NCBI GenBank assembly: GCA_002401945.1
Contig: NVUP01000008.1
Location: 100,750-110,269, forward strand
Direction: 5' to 3'
DNA: 9,520 bases
Source: Paracoccaceae bacterium
GTDB lineage: Bacteria; Pseudomonadota; Alphaproteobacteria; Rhodobacterales; Rhodobacteraceae
In this document: one piece after another, positions 1 through 6,917 of the stretch
Position numbering within the stretch: position 1 is the stretch's first letter
Layout of the letters: every line of letters begins with the position of its first letter
Program-made: the position numbers and the translations under genes
The notes under the pieces: model-generated
Database searches by the model: none
Seen by the model: only the letters and a program-made list of their open reading frames with translations
What the model was told of the DNA's origin: nothing

Positions 1-726
1 TTTTACTATCTGCTAAACTCGGATGCCTTTCCCGAACCCAAGGCGATACTGCGCCTACGGGATTTTCTGCAAGACAATCCCAAAGCCGGGTTGGTGGGGT
101 CTTTTGTACGGGGCGTCGATGGCACGCCCCATGCCACTGCCTTTAGGTTTCCGTCTGTTGCCGGTGAATTTGAGGCCGCAGCCCGAACCGGAATTTTCTC
201 GCGGCTGCTGAAATCATCCATTGTCTCGCTGGATATCCCCAAGACGGAAACTCAGGTCGACTGGACCGCAGGGGCCAGCCTGATGATCCGGCGCCAGGTG
301 ATCGAGCAGATTGGCGGTTTCGACGAGACTTTCTTTTTGTATTTTGAGGAAACCGACCTGTGTCGACGCGCAGCCAAGGCTGGGTGGCCCACCCATTACC
401 TGCCCAGCAGTGAGGTGCAGCACGTCGGATCAGCCTCAACCGGGATGAAGGACTGGGCGCGCGCGCCGTCTTACTGGTTTGACTCACGGCTGCATTATTT
501 AACCAAGAACCACGGATGGCTCTATGCCGCTGCAGCGACGCTGGCGCTGTTGGCGGGCGGCTTGATCTGGCGGCTGCGTTTGCTGCTGTCCAACAAACCC
601 CGACGCGACCCCCCCCATTTTCTACGCGATCTGATCACGCACGCCCTGCGCAGCCTGCTGACGTTAGACCGCCGCGCATCTTTTGAACCAAAATTGACCG
701 CCGTCCCCCCGGAGGATTTGAAATGA
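1..726 (+). CDS. Family 2 glycosyltransferase, 3' part (5' end outside window)
   Basis: The open frame runs from the first base to TGA at 724-726, giving 241 visible residues; the N-terminal Rossmann-like part lies upstream of the window. The visible part starts inside the nucleotide-sugar site: LLNSDAF at residues 4-10 matches the LNPDAE/DxD-type motif of WcaA/rhamnosyltransferase-like GT2 enzymes. GLVGS (about 30-34) and the WTAGASLMIRR stretch (about 88-98) follow, then GGFDETFFLYFEETDLCRR, which is the usual acceptor/catalytic acidic motif of the family. After the domain a hydrophobic segment near residues 175-195 (AAAATLALLAGGLIW) suggests membrane association. Sugar donor and acceptor cannot be read from this. 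It probably transfers a sugar during polysaccharide or glycoconjugate assembly on the cytoplasmic face of the membrane. It overlaps the NRPS-like gene by 4 bases (ATGA), implying translational coupling. A C8 run at 609-616 lies near its 3' end. Confidence 0.88.
   Translation, partial: FYYLLNSDAFPEPKAILRLRDFLQDNPKAGLVGSFVRGVDGTPHATAFRFPSVAGEFEAAARTGIFSRLLKSSIVSLDIPKTETQVDWTAGASLMIRRQVIEQIGGFDETFFLYFEETDLCRRAAKAGWPTHYLPSSEVQHVGSASTGMKDWARAPSYWFDSRLHYLTKNHGWLYAAAATLALLAGGLIWRLRLLLSNKPRRDPPHFLRDLITHALRSLLTLDRRASFEPKLTAVPPEDLK
711..715 (+). promoter_or_regulatory. Shine-Dalgarno of the NRPS-like gene
   Basis: GGAGG lies 7 bases before the ATG at 723, inside the end of the upstream glycosyltransferase gene. 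It fixes the start of the 1531-residue protein. That start places the first beta strand of the formyltransferase domain (CVVIGNE) right at the N-terminus, as expected. Confidence 0.8.
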
Positions 727-1652
727 GCCATTTTTCTTGTGTTGTAATCGGCAATGAATCGTTGCTTATCGGTTGCGCCGAGACCCTGTTGCGACGCGGG
801 CACGACATTCGGGCGGTGATTTCATCCGACCCCGCCATTCGCGCCTGGGCGGCGGGCAAGGGGTTGGTGCAGCACGACACAGCCACTGATCTGACCGGCG
901 GATTTGACTGGCTATTCTCGATCGCCAACCTGACCCTGATCCCCGATACGGTGCTGGCTCTGGCGGCGCGCGGTGCAATCAACTTTCACGACGGACCGTT
1001 GCCGCGTTATGCCGGGCTGAACACGCCAAACTGGGCACTTATCAACGGTGAGGTTGAACACGGCATCAGCTGGCACATGATCGAAGGCGGCATTGATGAG
1101 GGCGACATCATTGCCCAGCGCCTGTTCGAAGTGGACAAGGATGAAACCGCATTCAGCCTGAATTCCAAATGTTATGCCGCCGCGATGGACAGCTTTGGCG
1201 ATGTGGTGGCCCAACTGAACGATGATGCGTTGCAACGGCAACCGCAGGATCTGAGTCAGCGCCGCTATTTTGCCCGTGCTGACCGTCCTGCCGCTGGCGG
1301 GCGGCTGGGTTTTACCCGCCCGGTGGCGGAGGTGTCTCGACTGGTGCGTGGCCTGGATTTTGGTGGCTATTGGAACCCGCTCTGTGCCGCCAAGATCGAG
1401 ATCTATGGCCAGGTTGTGCTGGTGGGCGCGGCCACGGCGGCTGATGGATCAGGTACCGCTGGCACGGTGTTGGAGATAACAAAAGACACACTCACCGTCG
1501 CCACCAGCGATGGTGCACTGACATTAGGCGGCTTGACCCTACCGGATGGATCAGCTGTCAAAATAGCAAAACTGTGTCAACCCGGTGATGTGCTGGCAGC
1601 CCTGACCGCTGAACAGGCCAAGGTGCTGACCCAGCAAATGGCCGCAACCCAA
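723..1652 (+). other. Formyltransferase domain of the NRPS-like protein
   Basis: Residues 1-310 resemble methionyl-tRNA formyltransferase and the F domain of formyl-initiated NRPSs such as linear gramicidin LgrA. The catalytic Asn-His-Asp set is present: N87 and H89 in INFHDGPLP, and D125 in GGIDEGDII. YAGLNTPNWALINGE (96-110) matches the conserved loop after the HxSLLP motif. A C-terminal subdomain (about 194-275, starting RLGFTRP) follows, as in Formyl_trans_C proteins. It likely transfers formyl from 10-formyl-tetrahydrofolate to the amine of the carrier-bound aminoacyl group. Formylation of a sugar amine, as in ArnA-like enzymes, is the main alternative. Confidence 0.9.
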
Positions 1653-4600
1653 GCCGGTGAAAATCACTGGCGCCGCGCGTTGAAGGCTATGCACCCGGTG
1701 CAGATGCCGCTGGCAAAGGACCGGACTGAAAGTGGCTATGAGACGCTAGAAATCCCCCTGCCCCAGACGATGAGTGTGGGGCAAGTACAGGCTGCCGTGC
1801 TCGCCTGGGCATTGCTGAGCTCAGGTGAAGACACCGTCGATCTGGCGCTGTCCAGCACCGGTTTGACAGCGAAGGCAGTGCCAGGACTGATTTCAGGCTG
1901 GGTGCCTTTGCAGGCGCGCCGTGATGAGACCCTGTCCGAGCTGTTGCCTCGGCTAGAGACGGATCTGGCCAAGGCCGCCAAATATGGTGGTTTTGCCACA
2001 GACCTGATCGCCCGCGACCCTGAGCTGGCACCGCAAAAGATGCCCGCAATTGGTCTGATGCTGGGCGCCGATGCCCCGATCACTGGCTGTGCCGTGACTC
2101 TGGCTCTGATGGATGGCAGCGCCCGATTACACATCGACTGCGCCCGTCTGGGCAAGGATGAGGCTGCGCTTTTGGCTGCCCGCCTGAGTAAAACCCTGAC
2201 CGGGATCTCAGATCTTGATCACCAACCGCTATCAGCATTGTCGATCTTGCCGGAAGAAGAGCGCCACCAGATCCTGACGGAATGGAACGCCACCGCACGG
2301 GACTATGCCTCGGACCTGACCATCCACGCCGCCTTTGAGGCGCAGGTTCGCCGCAGCCCCGAGGCCACCGCGCTGGTCTATAAAGATCAGAGCCTCAGCT
2401 ATACAACACTGAATGCCCGCGCCAATAGGTTGGCGGCGCAGCTGCAGAGCCTGGGCGTCAAACCCGGCAGCCACGTTGGCCTTTATGTGGCGCGCTCCCC
2501 GGATCTGGTGATTGCCGCCCTTGCGGTGATGAAGGCCGGTGGCGCCTATGTGCCGCTGGACCCAGCCTATCCCACTGACCGCATTTCCCATTATGTCCGC
2601 GACAGCCAAGCCCAGGTGATCATCACCCAACAGGAGCTGCAGGGCAGTCTGCCACGCTCGGACGCGCAGGTGCTGGTGATCGACGGTATGTTGCCCGTCG
2701 ATGCCACCCAAACCGATGTTGATGGCGGCGCAACCGCACAGGATCTGGCCTATCTGATCTACACCTCCGGCTCGACCGGCACGCCAAAAGGCGTGATGCT
2801 GCGCCATGCCAATGTGGCGAATTTCTTCGCCGGTATGGATGATCGCATTCCCTATCACGCAGGAGACACCTGGTTGGCGCTGACCAGCCTATCCTTTGAT
2901 ATTTCGGTACTGGAATTGTTCTGGACCCTGTCGCGCGGCTTTAAACTGGTGCTGTCCAGTGATGAGAGCCGGTTGAACCTGTCCAACGGTCCCATGGCGA
3001 TCTCCAATCGAAGGATGGATTTCAACCTGTTCTATTGGGGTAATGACGACGGGCCGGGGCCAAAGAAGTACCAACTGCTGCTGGACGGCGCCCGCTTTGC
3101 CGATCAGAACGGTTTTAACGCGGTGTGGACGCCCGAGCGGCACTTCCACGCCTTTGGCGGCCCCTACCCTAACCCGGCGGTGACCGGCGCAGCGGTGGCG
3201 GCGGTCACCCAAAACCTTAGCGTGCGGGCGGGCAGCTGCGTCGCACCGCTGCACCACCCGGCCCGTATTGCCGAGGAATGGTCGGTGATCGACAACCTGA
3301 CCAATGGTCGCGCTGGCATTGGCTTTGCCTCGGGCTGGCAGCCGGATGATTTCATCCTGCGACCGGAAAACACCCCACCCGCCAACAAGCCGACGATGTA
3401 TCAGGCGATCGAAACGGTGCGCAAACTATGGCGCGGCGAAGAGGTGGAATTCCTCCGTCAGGACGGCACCCGCCATGCGGTGGTGACCCAGCCGCGCCCT
3501 GTGTCCAAAGAGCTGCCGATCTGGGTGACCACGGCCGGCAACCCCGACACCTGGCGCGAGGCCGGCGAGATTGGCGCCAATGTGCTGACCCATCTGCTGG
3601 GCCAGAGCATCGACGAAGTGGCAGGCAAAATCCGCATTTATCATGACGCCCTGCGCACCGCCGGTCACAACCCGGATGACTTTACCGTCACCCTGATGCT
3701 GCACACCTATCTGGCCGACACCCGAGAACAAGCGCGTGCCATCGCCCGTGACCCGATGAAGGATTACCTGCGGGCCGCCGCCGGGCTGATCAAGCAATAC
3801 GCCTGGGCCTTTCCCGCCTTCAAACGCCCCAAGGGGGTGACCAACGCCTTTGAAATGCAGCTGGATATTCTCAGCGAGGACGAGCTGGAGGCGATCCTTG
3901 AGTTTGCCTTTGAGCGGTATTTTGAGGACTCCGGGCTATTTGGCACCGTGTTGGACGCAGTGGCGCGGGTGGAACAGCTGAAACGCATCGGAGTGGATGA
4001 GATCGCCTGTCTGATCGACTATGGCATCGAATCTGCCGTGGTGCTGGAGGGATTGAAACCGCTGGCCGAAGTGCTGCGTCGGTCCAATGCGCCCACCGAA
4101 CTGGCCGCAGATGACTTCTCGCTGGCTGCACAGATCATACGCCACGACGTCAGCCATATGCAATGCACCCCGTCGATGGCACGGATGATCACCATGAACG
4201 ATGAGGCGCGAATGGCCTTGGGTCAATTGCAGCAGCTGATGATCGGTGGCGAGGCGCTGCCGGGTGATTTGGTGGCCACGCTGCGCCAGACCACACAGGC
4301 GCAGATCCACAATATGTACGGGCCAACCGAGACCACCATCTGGTCCACGGTACAGACATTGAAAGACACTCCACCGGGCATTGCCCCAATCGGCACGCCG
4401 ATTGCCAATACCAGCACCTATGTCCTGGACGTCGACCGCCAGCTTGTGCCCATCGGCGCGGCGGGGGAATTGTTCATCGGAGGCGACGGCGTTGCGGCGG
4501 GATACTGGCAGCGCGAGGATCTGACCGCCAGCCACTTTGTGCCCGATCCCTTTGTCGGCGGTGACGCGCGGATGTATAGCACCGGCGATCTGGTGCGCTG

Positions 4601-5318
4601 GCGCAGCGACGGCGCCCTCGACTTCCTTGGTCGCAGCGATACCCAAGTAAAGATCCGTGGCCAACGGATAGAGTTGGGTGAAATCGAGGCCGCTTTGACA
4701 GATTTCGCCGGGGTCAGCGCTGCCGTGGTGGTGGCGCGCAATCTGGGCAAAAACGAGCAGTTGGTCGGCTATATCACCACCACCGGGCCGGTCGACGATC
4801 TGGCCCTGCGCGGCAGTCTAGCGCTGCGACTGGCCGAAGTGATGGTGCCCGCGCATATCGTCACGCTGCAGGATTTCCCGCTGACGCCAAACAAAAAGAT
4901 CGACCGTTTGGCACTGCCGGATCCCAAACCTGTGCGCGATGCGGTTGCGGTCGGTGCAATCCCGCCCACCGCTGGAGCTCAGGCGCAGATTGCGGCAATC
5001 TGGGGACGTATCCTGGGTGTGCAAAACATTGGGCCACAGGATAATTTCTTTGCCTTGGGCGGTCATTCGCTGCTGGCGGTGCAGGCCCACCGCGATATTC
5101 GGTCCGAGACCGGAGCGGCAAAGCTGTCGATCACCGATATTTTCCGCTTTCCAACCCTGGTCGGGCTGGCCGGGCACCTGGAGGGGTTGACCGGTGGTGG
5201 GGCTGTGGTGGAAGACAAACCTGATGCCGAGGCGATTGCAGCAGCAGAGACCGCCAAATCAGACACCATGTCGAAACGCCGCGCAATGCGGGCAAACCGC
5301 AAAGCAAGGACCGGATGA
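723..5318 (+). CDS. NRPS-like formyltransferase / adenylation-luciferase-like monooxygenase / carrier protein (MupA/Atu3671-type LLM family)
   Basis: This 1531-residue cytoplasmic megaenzyme has five parts in order. Residues 1-310 are a formyltransferase with its C-terminal subdomain. Residues about 335-515 resemble the C-terminal lobe of a condensation domain, without an HHxxxDG motif. The adenylation domain begins near 530 (LSYTTL 558, KAGGAYVPLDP 604, YTSGSTGTPKG 680, LSFDIS 723). It is interrupted from about 763 to 1112 by a luciferase-like FMN monooxygenase and resumes with CTPS 1148, MYGPTETT 1198, GELFIGG 1248, STGDL 1286, QVKIRGQRIELGEIE 1308 and NKKIDR 1390. A carrier domain follows with LGGHSL and Ser1449, then a basic tail. 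Predicted chemistry: ATP-dependent loading of an amino acid onto the carrier, N-formylation and flavin-dependent oxidation. There is no thioesterase, reductase or second module, so release must happen in trans. It overlaps both neighbours by ATGA. The domain order is certain; substrate and product are not. Confidence 0.95.
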   Translation: MSHFSCVVIGNESLLIGCAETLLRRGHDIRAVISSDPAIRAWAAGKGLVQHDTATDLTGGFDWLFSIANLTLIPDTVLALAARGAINFHDGPLPRYAGLNTPNWALINGEVEHGISWHMIEGGIDEGDIIAQRLFEVDKDETAFSLNSKCYAAAMDSFGDVVAQLNDDALQRQPQDLSQRRYFARADRPAAGGRLGFTRPVAEVSRLVRGLDFGGYWNPLCAAKIEIYGQVVLVGAATAADGSGTAGTVLEITKDTLTVATSDGALTLGGLTLPDGSAVKIAKLCQPGDVLAALTAEQAKVLTQQMAATQAGENHWRRALKAMHPVQMPLAKDRTESGYETLEIPLPQTMSVGQVQAAVLAWALLSSGEDTVDLALSSTGLTAKAVPGLISGWVPLQARRDETLSELLPRLETDLAKAAKYGGFATDLIARDPELAPQKMPAIGLMLGADAPITGCAVTLALMDGSARLHIDCARLGKDEAALLAARLSKTLTGISDLDHQPLSALSILPEEERHQILTEWNATARDYASDLTIHAAFEAQVRRSPEATALVYKDQSLSYTTLNARANRLAAQLQSLGVKPGSHVGLYVARSPDLVIAALAVMKAGGAYVPLDPAYPTDRISHYVRDSQAQVIITQQELQGSLPRSDAQVLVIDGMLPVDATQTDVDGGATAQDLAYLIYTSGSTGTPKGVMLRHANVANFFAGMDDRIPYHAGDTWLALTSLSFDISVLELFWTLSRGFKLVLSSDESRLNLSNGPMAISNRRMDFNLFYWGNDDGPGPKKYQLLLDGARFADQNGFNAVWTPERHFHAFGGPYPNPAVTGAAVAAVTQNLSVRAGSCVAPLHHPARIAEEWSVIDNLTNGRAGIGFASGWQPDDFILRPENTPPANKPTMYQAIETVRKLWRGEEVEFLRQDGTRHAVVTQPRPVSKELPIWVTTAGNPDTWREAGEIGANVLTHLLGQSIDEVAGKIRIYHDALRTAGHNPDDFTVTLMLHTYLADTREQARAIARDPMKDYLRAAAGLIKQYAWAFPAFKRPKGVTNAFEMQLDILSEDELEAILEFAFERYFEDSGLFGTVLDAVARVEQLKRIGVDEIACLIDYGIESAVVLEGLKPLAEVLRRSNAPTELAADDFSLAAQIIRHDVSHMQCTPSMARMITMNDEARMALGQLQQLMIGGEALPGDLVATLRQTTQAQIHNMYGPTETTIWSTVQTLKDTPPGIAPIGTPIANTSTYVLDVDRQLVPIGAAGELFIGGDGVAAGYWQREDLTASHFVPDPFVGGDARMYSTGDLVRWRSDGALDFLGRSDTQVKIRGQRIELGEIEAALTDFAGVSAAVVVARNLGKNEQLVGYITTTGPVDDLALRGSLALRLAEVMVPAHIVTLQDFPLTPNKKIDRLALPDPKPVRDAVAVGAIPPTAGAQAQIAAIWGRILGVQNIGPQDNFFALGGHSLLAVQAHRDIRSETGAAKLSITDIFRFPTLVGLAGHLEGLTGGGAVVEDKPDAEAIAAAETAKSDTMSKRRAMRANRKARTG
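1725..2267 (+). other. Shortened condensation-like region, HHxxxDG absent
   Basis: Residues about 335-515 end with LSILPEEERHQILTEWNATA, the hallmark junction between a condensation domain and an adenylation domain. WVPLQARRDETLSELLPRL (393-411) and LHIDCARLGKDEAALLAARL (469-488) also match the C-terminal lobe of condensation domains. The N-terminal lobe with the catalytic HHxxxDG is missing, its place being taken by the formyltransferase domain. It should not catalyse peptide bond formation and may act as a structural linker that positions the carrier. Confidence 0.7.
3009..4058 (+). other. Luciferase-like FMN monooxygenase domain inserted in the adenylation domain
   Basis: Residues about 763-1112 form a complete bacterial-luciferase-like (LLM) TIM-barrel domain. 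It opens with MDFNLFYWGNDDGPG, continues with FNAVWTPERHFHAFGGPYPNP (798-818), LSVRAGSCVAPLHHPARIAEEW (832-853) and GRAGIGFASGW (862-872), and ends near IDYGIESAVVLEGLKPL (1098-1114). These are the typical flavin-binding strands of the MupA/Atu3671-type secondary-metabolite LLM subfamily. It sits between adenylation motifs A4 (FDIS, 725) and A5 (MYGPTE, 1198), the same place as the monooxygenase of the glycine-specific myxothiazol enzyme MtaG as I recall it. It should need reduced FMN from a separate reductase, which is not seen here. Confidence 0.92.
4965..5177 (+). other. Peptidyl carrier domain, phosphopantetheine site Ser1449
   Basis: Residues about 1415-1485 fit a carrier domain: AQIAAIWGRILGV begins helix 1, DNFFALGGHSLLAVQ holds the modified serine (S1449), and TDIFRFPTLVGLAGHL closes the fold. 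The serine codon is at 5067-5069. The domain is followed only by a 40-residue Ala/Glu-rich and then Arg/Lys-rich tail, not by a release domain. Confidence 0.92.
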
Positions 5319-6001
5319 GCACAGCTTTGACGACGCAAAACTCGGAACGACTAACCCTGGCTCGGCCGCTGTTTGCCCGGGATGTGGCCTTGGCTGTCAC
5401 AAATCCGCTGGACACTCAGCCTGATCCCTTTGCCGCCGAGCTCGTCGGCCTGTCATCAAATGCAGTCGACAAACGCCGCCGTGAATTTTCCGCCGGCCGC
5501 GCCGCCGCCCATGCCGCGATGAAAGATCTGGGGTGGCAACCGCAACCGGTGCTGGTGGGTAAAAACCGTGCGCCCGTCTGGCCAACAGGGCTGACAGGCT
5601 CGATCACCCACACCCGCAGCTGTGCTATGGCAGTGGTGGCCCGAAACGATACGGTGCGGGCGCTGGGCATTGATGTCGAGGAAGACACGCCGCTGAGTGA
5701 TGATCTGCTGCCCGCAATCTGCTCGGATTTTGAGCGTGCATGGCTACGGGCGCAGGCCAATTCCGGTCAGCTGGCCAAGGTGATCTTTTCCGCCAAAGAG
5801 GCGGCCTATAAGTGCCAATACACACTGAGCCAACGGTTTTTCGGCTTTGACGGCATGGAATTGGAGCTAGATCTGGCGCAGGGTCACTTTCAGGCCCACT
5901 TTACTGCCGAACAGCCCCCCTTTGCTCGGGGCACCGTGATTGATGGTTGTTTTGCCATTGGCGTCGGGGTGATTGTGACCACGGCTGAACTGCGCAACTA
6001 A
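5315..6001 (+). CDS. 4'-phosphopantetheinyl transferase (EntD/Sfp type)
   Basis: This 228-residue cytoplasmic enzyme transfers the phosphopantetheine arm of coenzyme A to a carrier-protein serine. The EntD-type landmarks are all present. RRREFSAGRAAAHAAM (54-69) is the CoA-contacting helix, and GSITHT (95-100) is the motif before it turns to the active site. GIDVE (118-122) supplies the metal-binding D120 and E122, and FSAKEAAYK (158-166) supplies K161 and E162. Length is normal for the family. The start at 5315 overlaps the NRPS-like stop by ATGA, with a Shine-Dalgarno-like AAGGA at 5306-5310, only 4 bases upstream. Its immediate position after a gene with one carrier domain makes Ser1449 of that protein the obvious substrate. 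A broader role on other carriers in the cell is possible. Confidence 0.93.
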   Translation: MSTALTTQNSERLTLARPLFARDVALAVTNPLDTQPDPFAAELVGLSSNAVDKRRREFSAGRAAAHAAMKDLGWQPQPVLVGKNRAPVWPTGLTGSITHTRSCAMAVVARNDTVRALGIDVEEDTPLSDDLLPAICSDFERAWLRAQANSGQLAKVIFSAKEAAYKCQYTLSQRFFGFDGMELELDLAQGHFQAHFTAEQPPFARGTVIDGCFAIGVGVIVTTAELRN

Positions 6002-6014
6002 GGGAGGTGCTGGA
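6002..6014 (+). promoter_or_regulatory. Only intergenic gap; strong Shine-Dalgarno
   Basis: The 13-base gap between the phosphopantetheinyl transferase stop and the SGNH-like gene contains GGGAGG, with 7 bases between GGAGG (6003-6007) and the ATG at 6015. It is the best ribosome-binding site in the window and the only junction without overlapping codons. This suggests the downstream pair of genes is translated independently of the NRPS part. No promoter fits in this space. Confidence 0.8.
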
Positions 6015-6917
6015 ATGAAGCGACGTGGATTTCTGGCGATGTTGGCGCTGCTGCCCGCCACAAGAGTCGGTGCCTCATCGCAGCCGGTGCCGCCTCTGAC
6101 ACCACCCCAGGCTCCGCTGACCGTCTTTCACCTGGGCCATTCCTTGGTTGGTTCCGACATGCCGCATATGCTGGCGCAGCTGGCCGGTGATGGCCATCGT
6201 TGGAACAGTCAGTTGGGATCGGGCACCAGTTTGAAACAGCATTGGGAGCCCGGCGAGCCAATTCTTGACTTTGATCTGGTCAACCATCCGCCCAATTACC
6301 GCGACGCCCGCAAGGCTCTCGGGTCCGGCGACTATGACGCAGTGGTGCTGACCGAGATGGTCGAGCTGCACGACGCGATCCGCTATCACGGTTCGGTCAA
6401 ATACCTGCGCCGTTGGGGTGATCTGGCGCGTGAGGCCAATCCTGACACTCGTCTCTACATGTATGAAACCTGGCATTGGCTGGACGACCCGGCGGGCTGG
6501 CTGCAGCGTATCGACACAGATCTGGAGCCGCTGTGGCTGGGTAAACTGCTGGGCTCGGATACCCGTCGCAACCCCAAACGCCCAGTCTATCTTATCCCCG
6601 CAGGTCAGGCGATGGCTGCGGTGGCGCGGGCAGCTGAGGCGGGCCAGGTCGACGGGCTGACCAAACGCCAGCAGCTGTTTGCGCTGGAACCGTCGGGTAA
6701 GCAGGACAAGATCCATTTTAGCGACTTGGGCGGCTATGTGGTGGCGCTGACCCATTATGCGGTGCTCTATCACCGCTCCCCCGCCGGATTGCCGCACCAA
6801 CTGATGCGCGCAGATAGCACTGCAGCCAATGCCTTCACGCCCACAGCAGCGCGGCAAGTGCAGGATATCGTCTGGCAAGTTGTCAGAGCACAGCCGCGCA
6901 CCGGAGTAGCGCCATGA
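6015..6917 (+). CDS. Secreted SGNH/GDSL-like hydrolase
   Basis: This 300-residue protein has an N-terminus, MKRRGFLAMLALLPATRVGA, that reads as a signal peptide. Its twin arginine and RRGFL pattern is consistent with Tat export, and there is a likely cleavage after VGA at residue 20. Mature-protein landmarks fit an SGNH fold. GHSLVG (41-46) would place the nucleophile at Ser43 near the N-terminus. DKIHFSDLGGY (231-241) gives the classic C-terminal DxxH with D231 and H234. Other conserved-looking points are LTEMVEL (112-118), YETWHWLDD (150-158) and LIPAGQAM (193-200). The family usually acts as an esterase, acyl hydrolase or acyltransferase on carbohydrates or lipids; the substrate here is unknown. 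The whole mature protein is homologous to the first third of the next gene product, which it overlaps by ATGA. A non-catalytic carbohydrate-binding role cannot be excluded. Confidence 0.75.
   Translation: MKRRGFLAMLALLPATRVGASSQPVPPLTPPQAPLTVFHLGHSLVGSDMPHMLAQLAGDGHRWNSQLGSGTSLKQHWEPGEPILDFDLVNHPPNYRDARKALGSGDYDAVVLTEMVELHDAIRYHGSVKYLRRWGDLAREANPDTRLYMYETWHWLDDPAGWLQRIDTDLEPLWLGKLLGSDTRRNPKRPVYLIPAGQAMAAVARAAEAGQVDGLTKRQQLFALEPSGKQDKIHFSDLGGYVVALTHYAVLYHRSPAGLPHQLMRADSTAANAFTPTAARQVQDIVWQVVRAQPRTGVAP
6903..6906 (+). promoter_or_regulatory. Shine-Dalgarno deciding the start of the SGNH-glycosidase fusion gene
   Basis: GGAG lies 7 bases before the ATG at 6914. Reading about 70 bases upstream in the same frame shows no other ATG or GTG. 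The leaderless start, without a signal peptide, is therefore the supported one. Confidence 0.65.

Noticed and set aside
723..1652. Formyltransferase region as a housekeeping methionyl-tRNA formyltransferase
   Set aside because: It is fused in frame to NRPS domains and has no neighbouring peptide deformylase, so a role on the carrier-bound substrate fits better.
2232..2858. Minus-strand open frame of 208 codons
   Set aside because: It lies opposite adenylation motifs A1-A3 of the NRPS-like protein, and its composition looks like a mirror of that coding frame.
3006..4060. Monooxygenase region as a separate gene inserted by recombination or an assembly chimera
   Set aside because: The reading frame is continuous on both sides and adenylation motifs resume correctly after it. 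A similar A4-A5 insertion is known in other NRPS enzymes, so it is a genuine domain insertion.
3936..4664. Long minus-strand open frame of 242 codons opposite the NRPS-like gene
   Set aside because: The plus strand here carries the end of the monooxygenase and adenylation motifs A5-A8 without interruption. The minus-strand product shows no recognisable domain, and long antisense frames are common in GC-rich DNA.
6075..6878. Minus-strand open frame of 267 codons opposite the SGNH-like gene
   Set aside because: The plus strand has a signal peptide, a strong Shine-Dalgarno and SGNH-like motifs. The antisense product has none of these.
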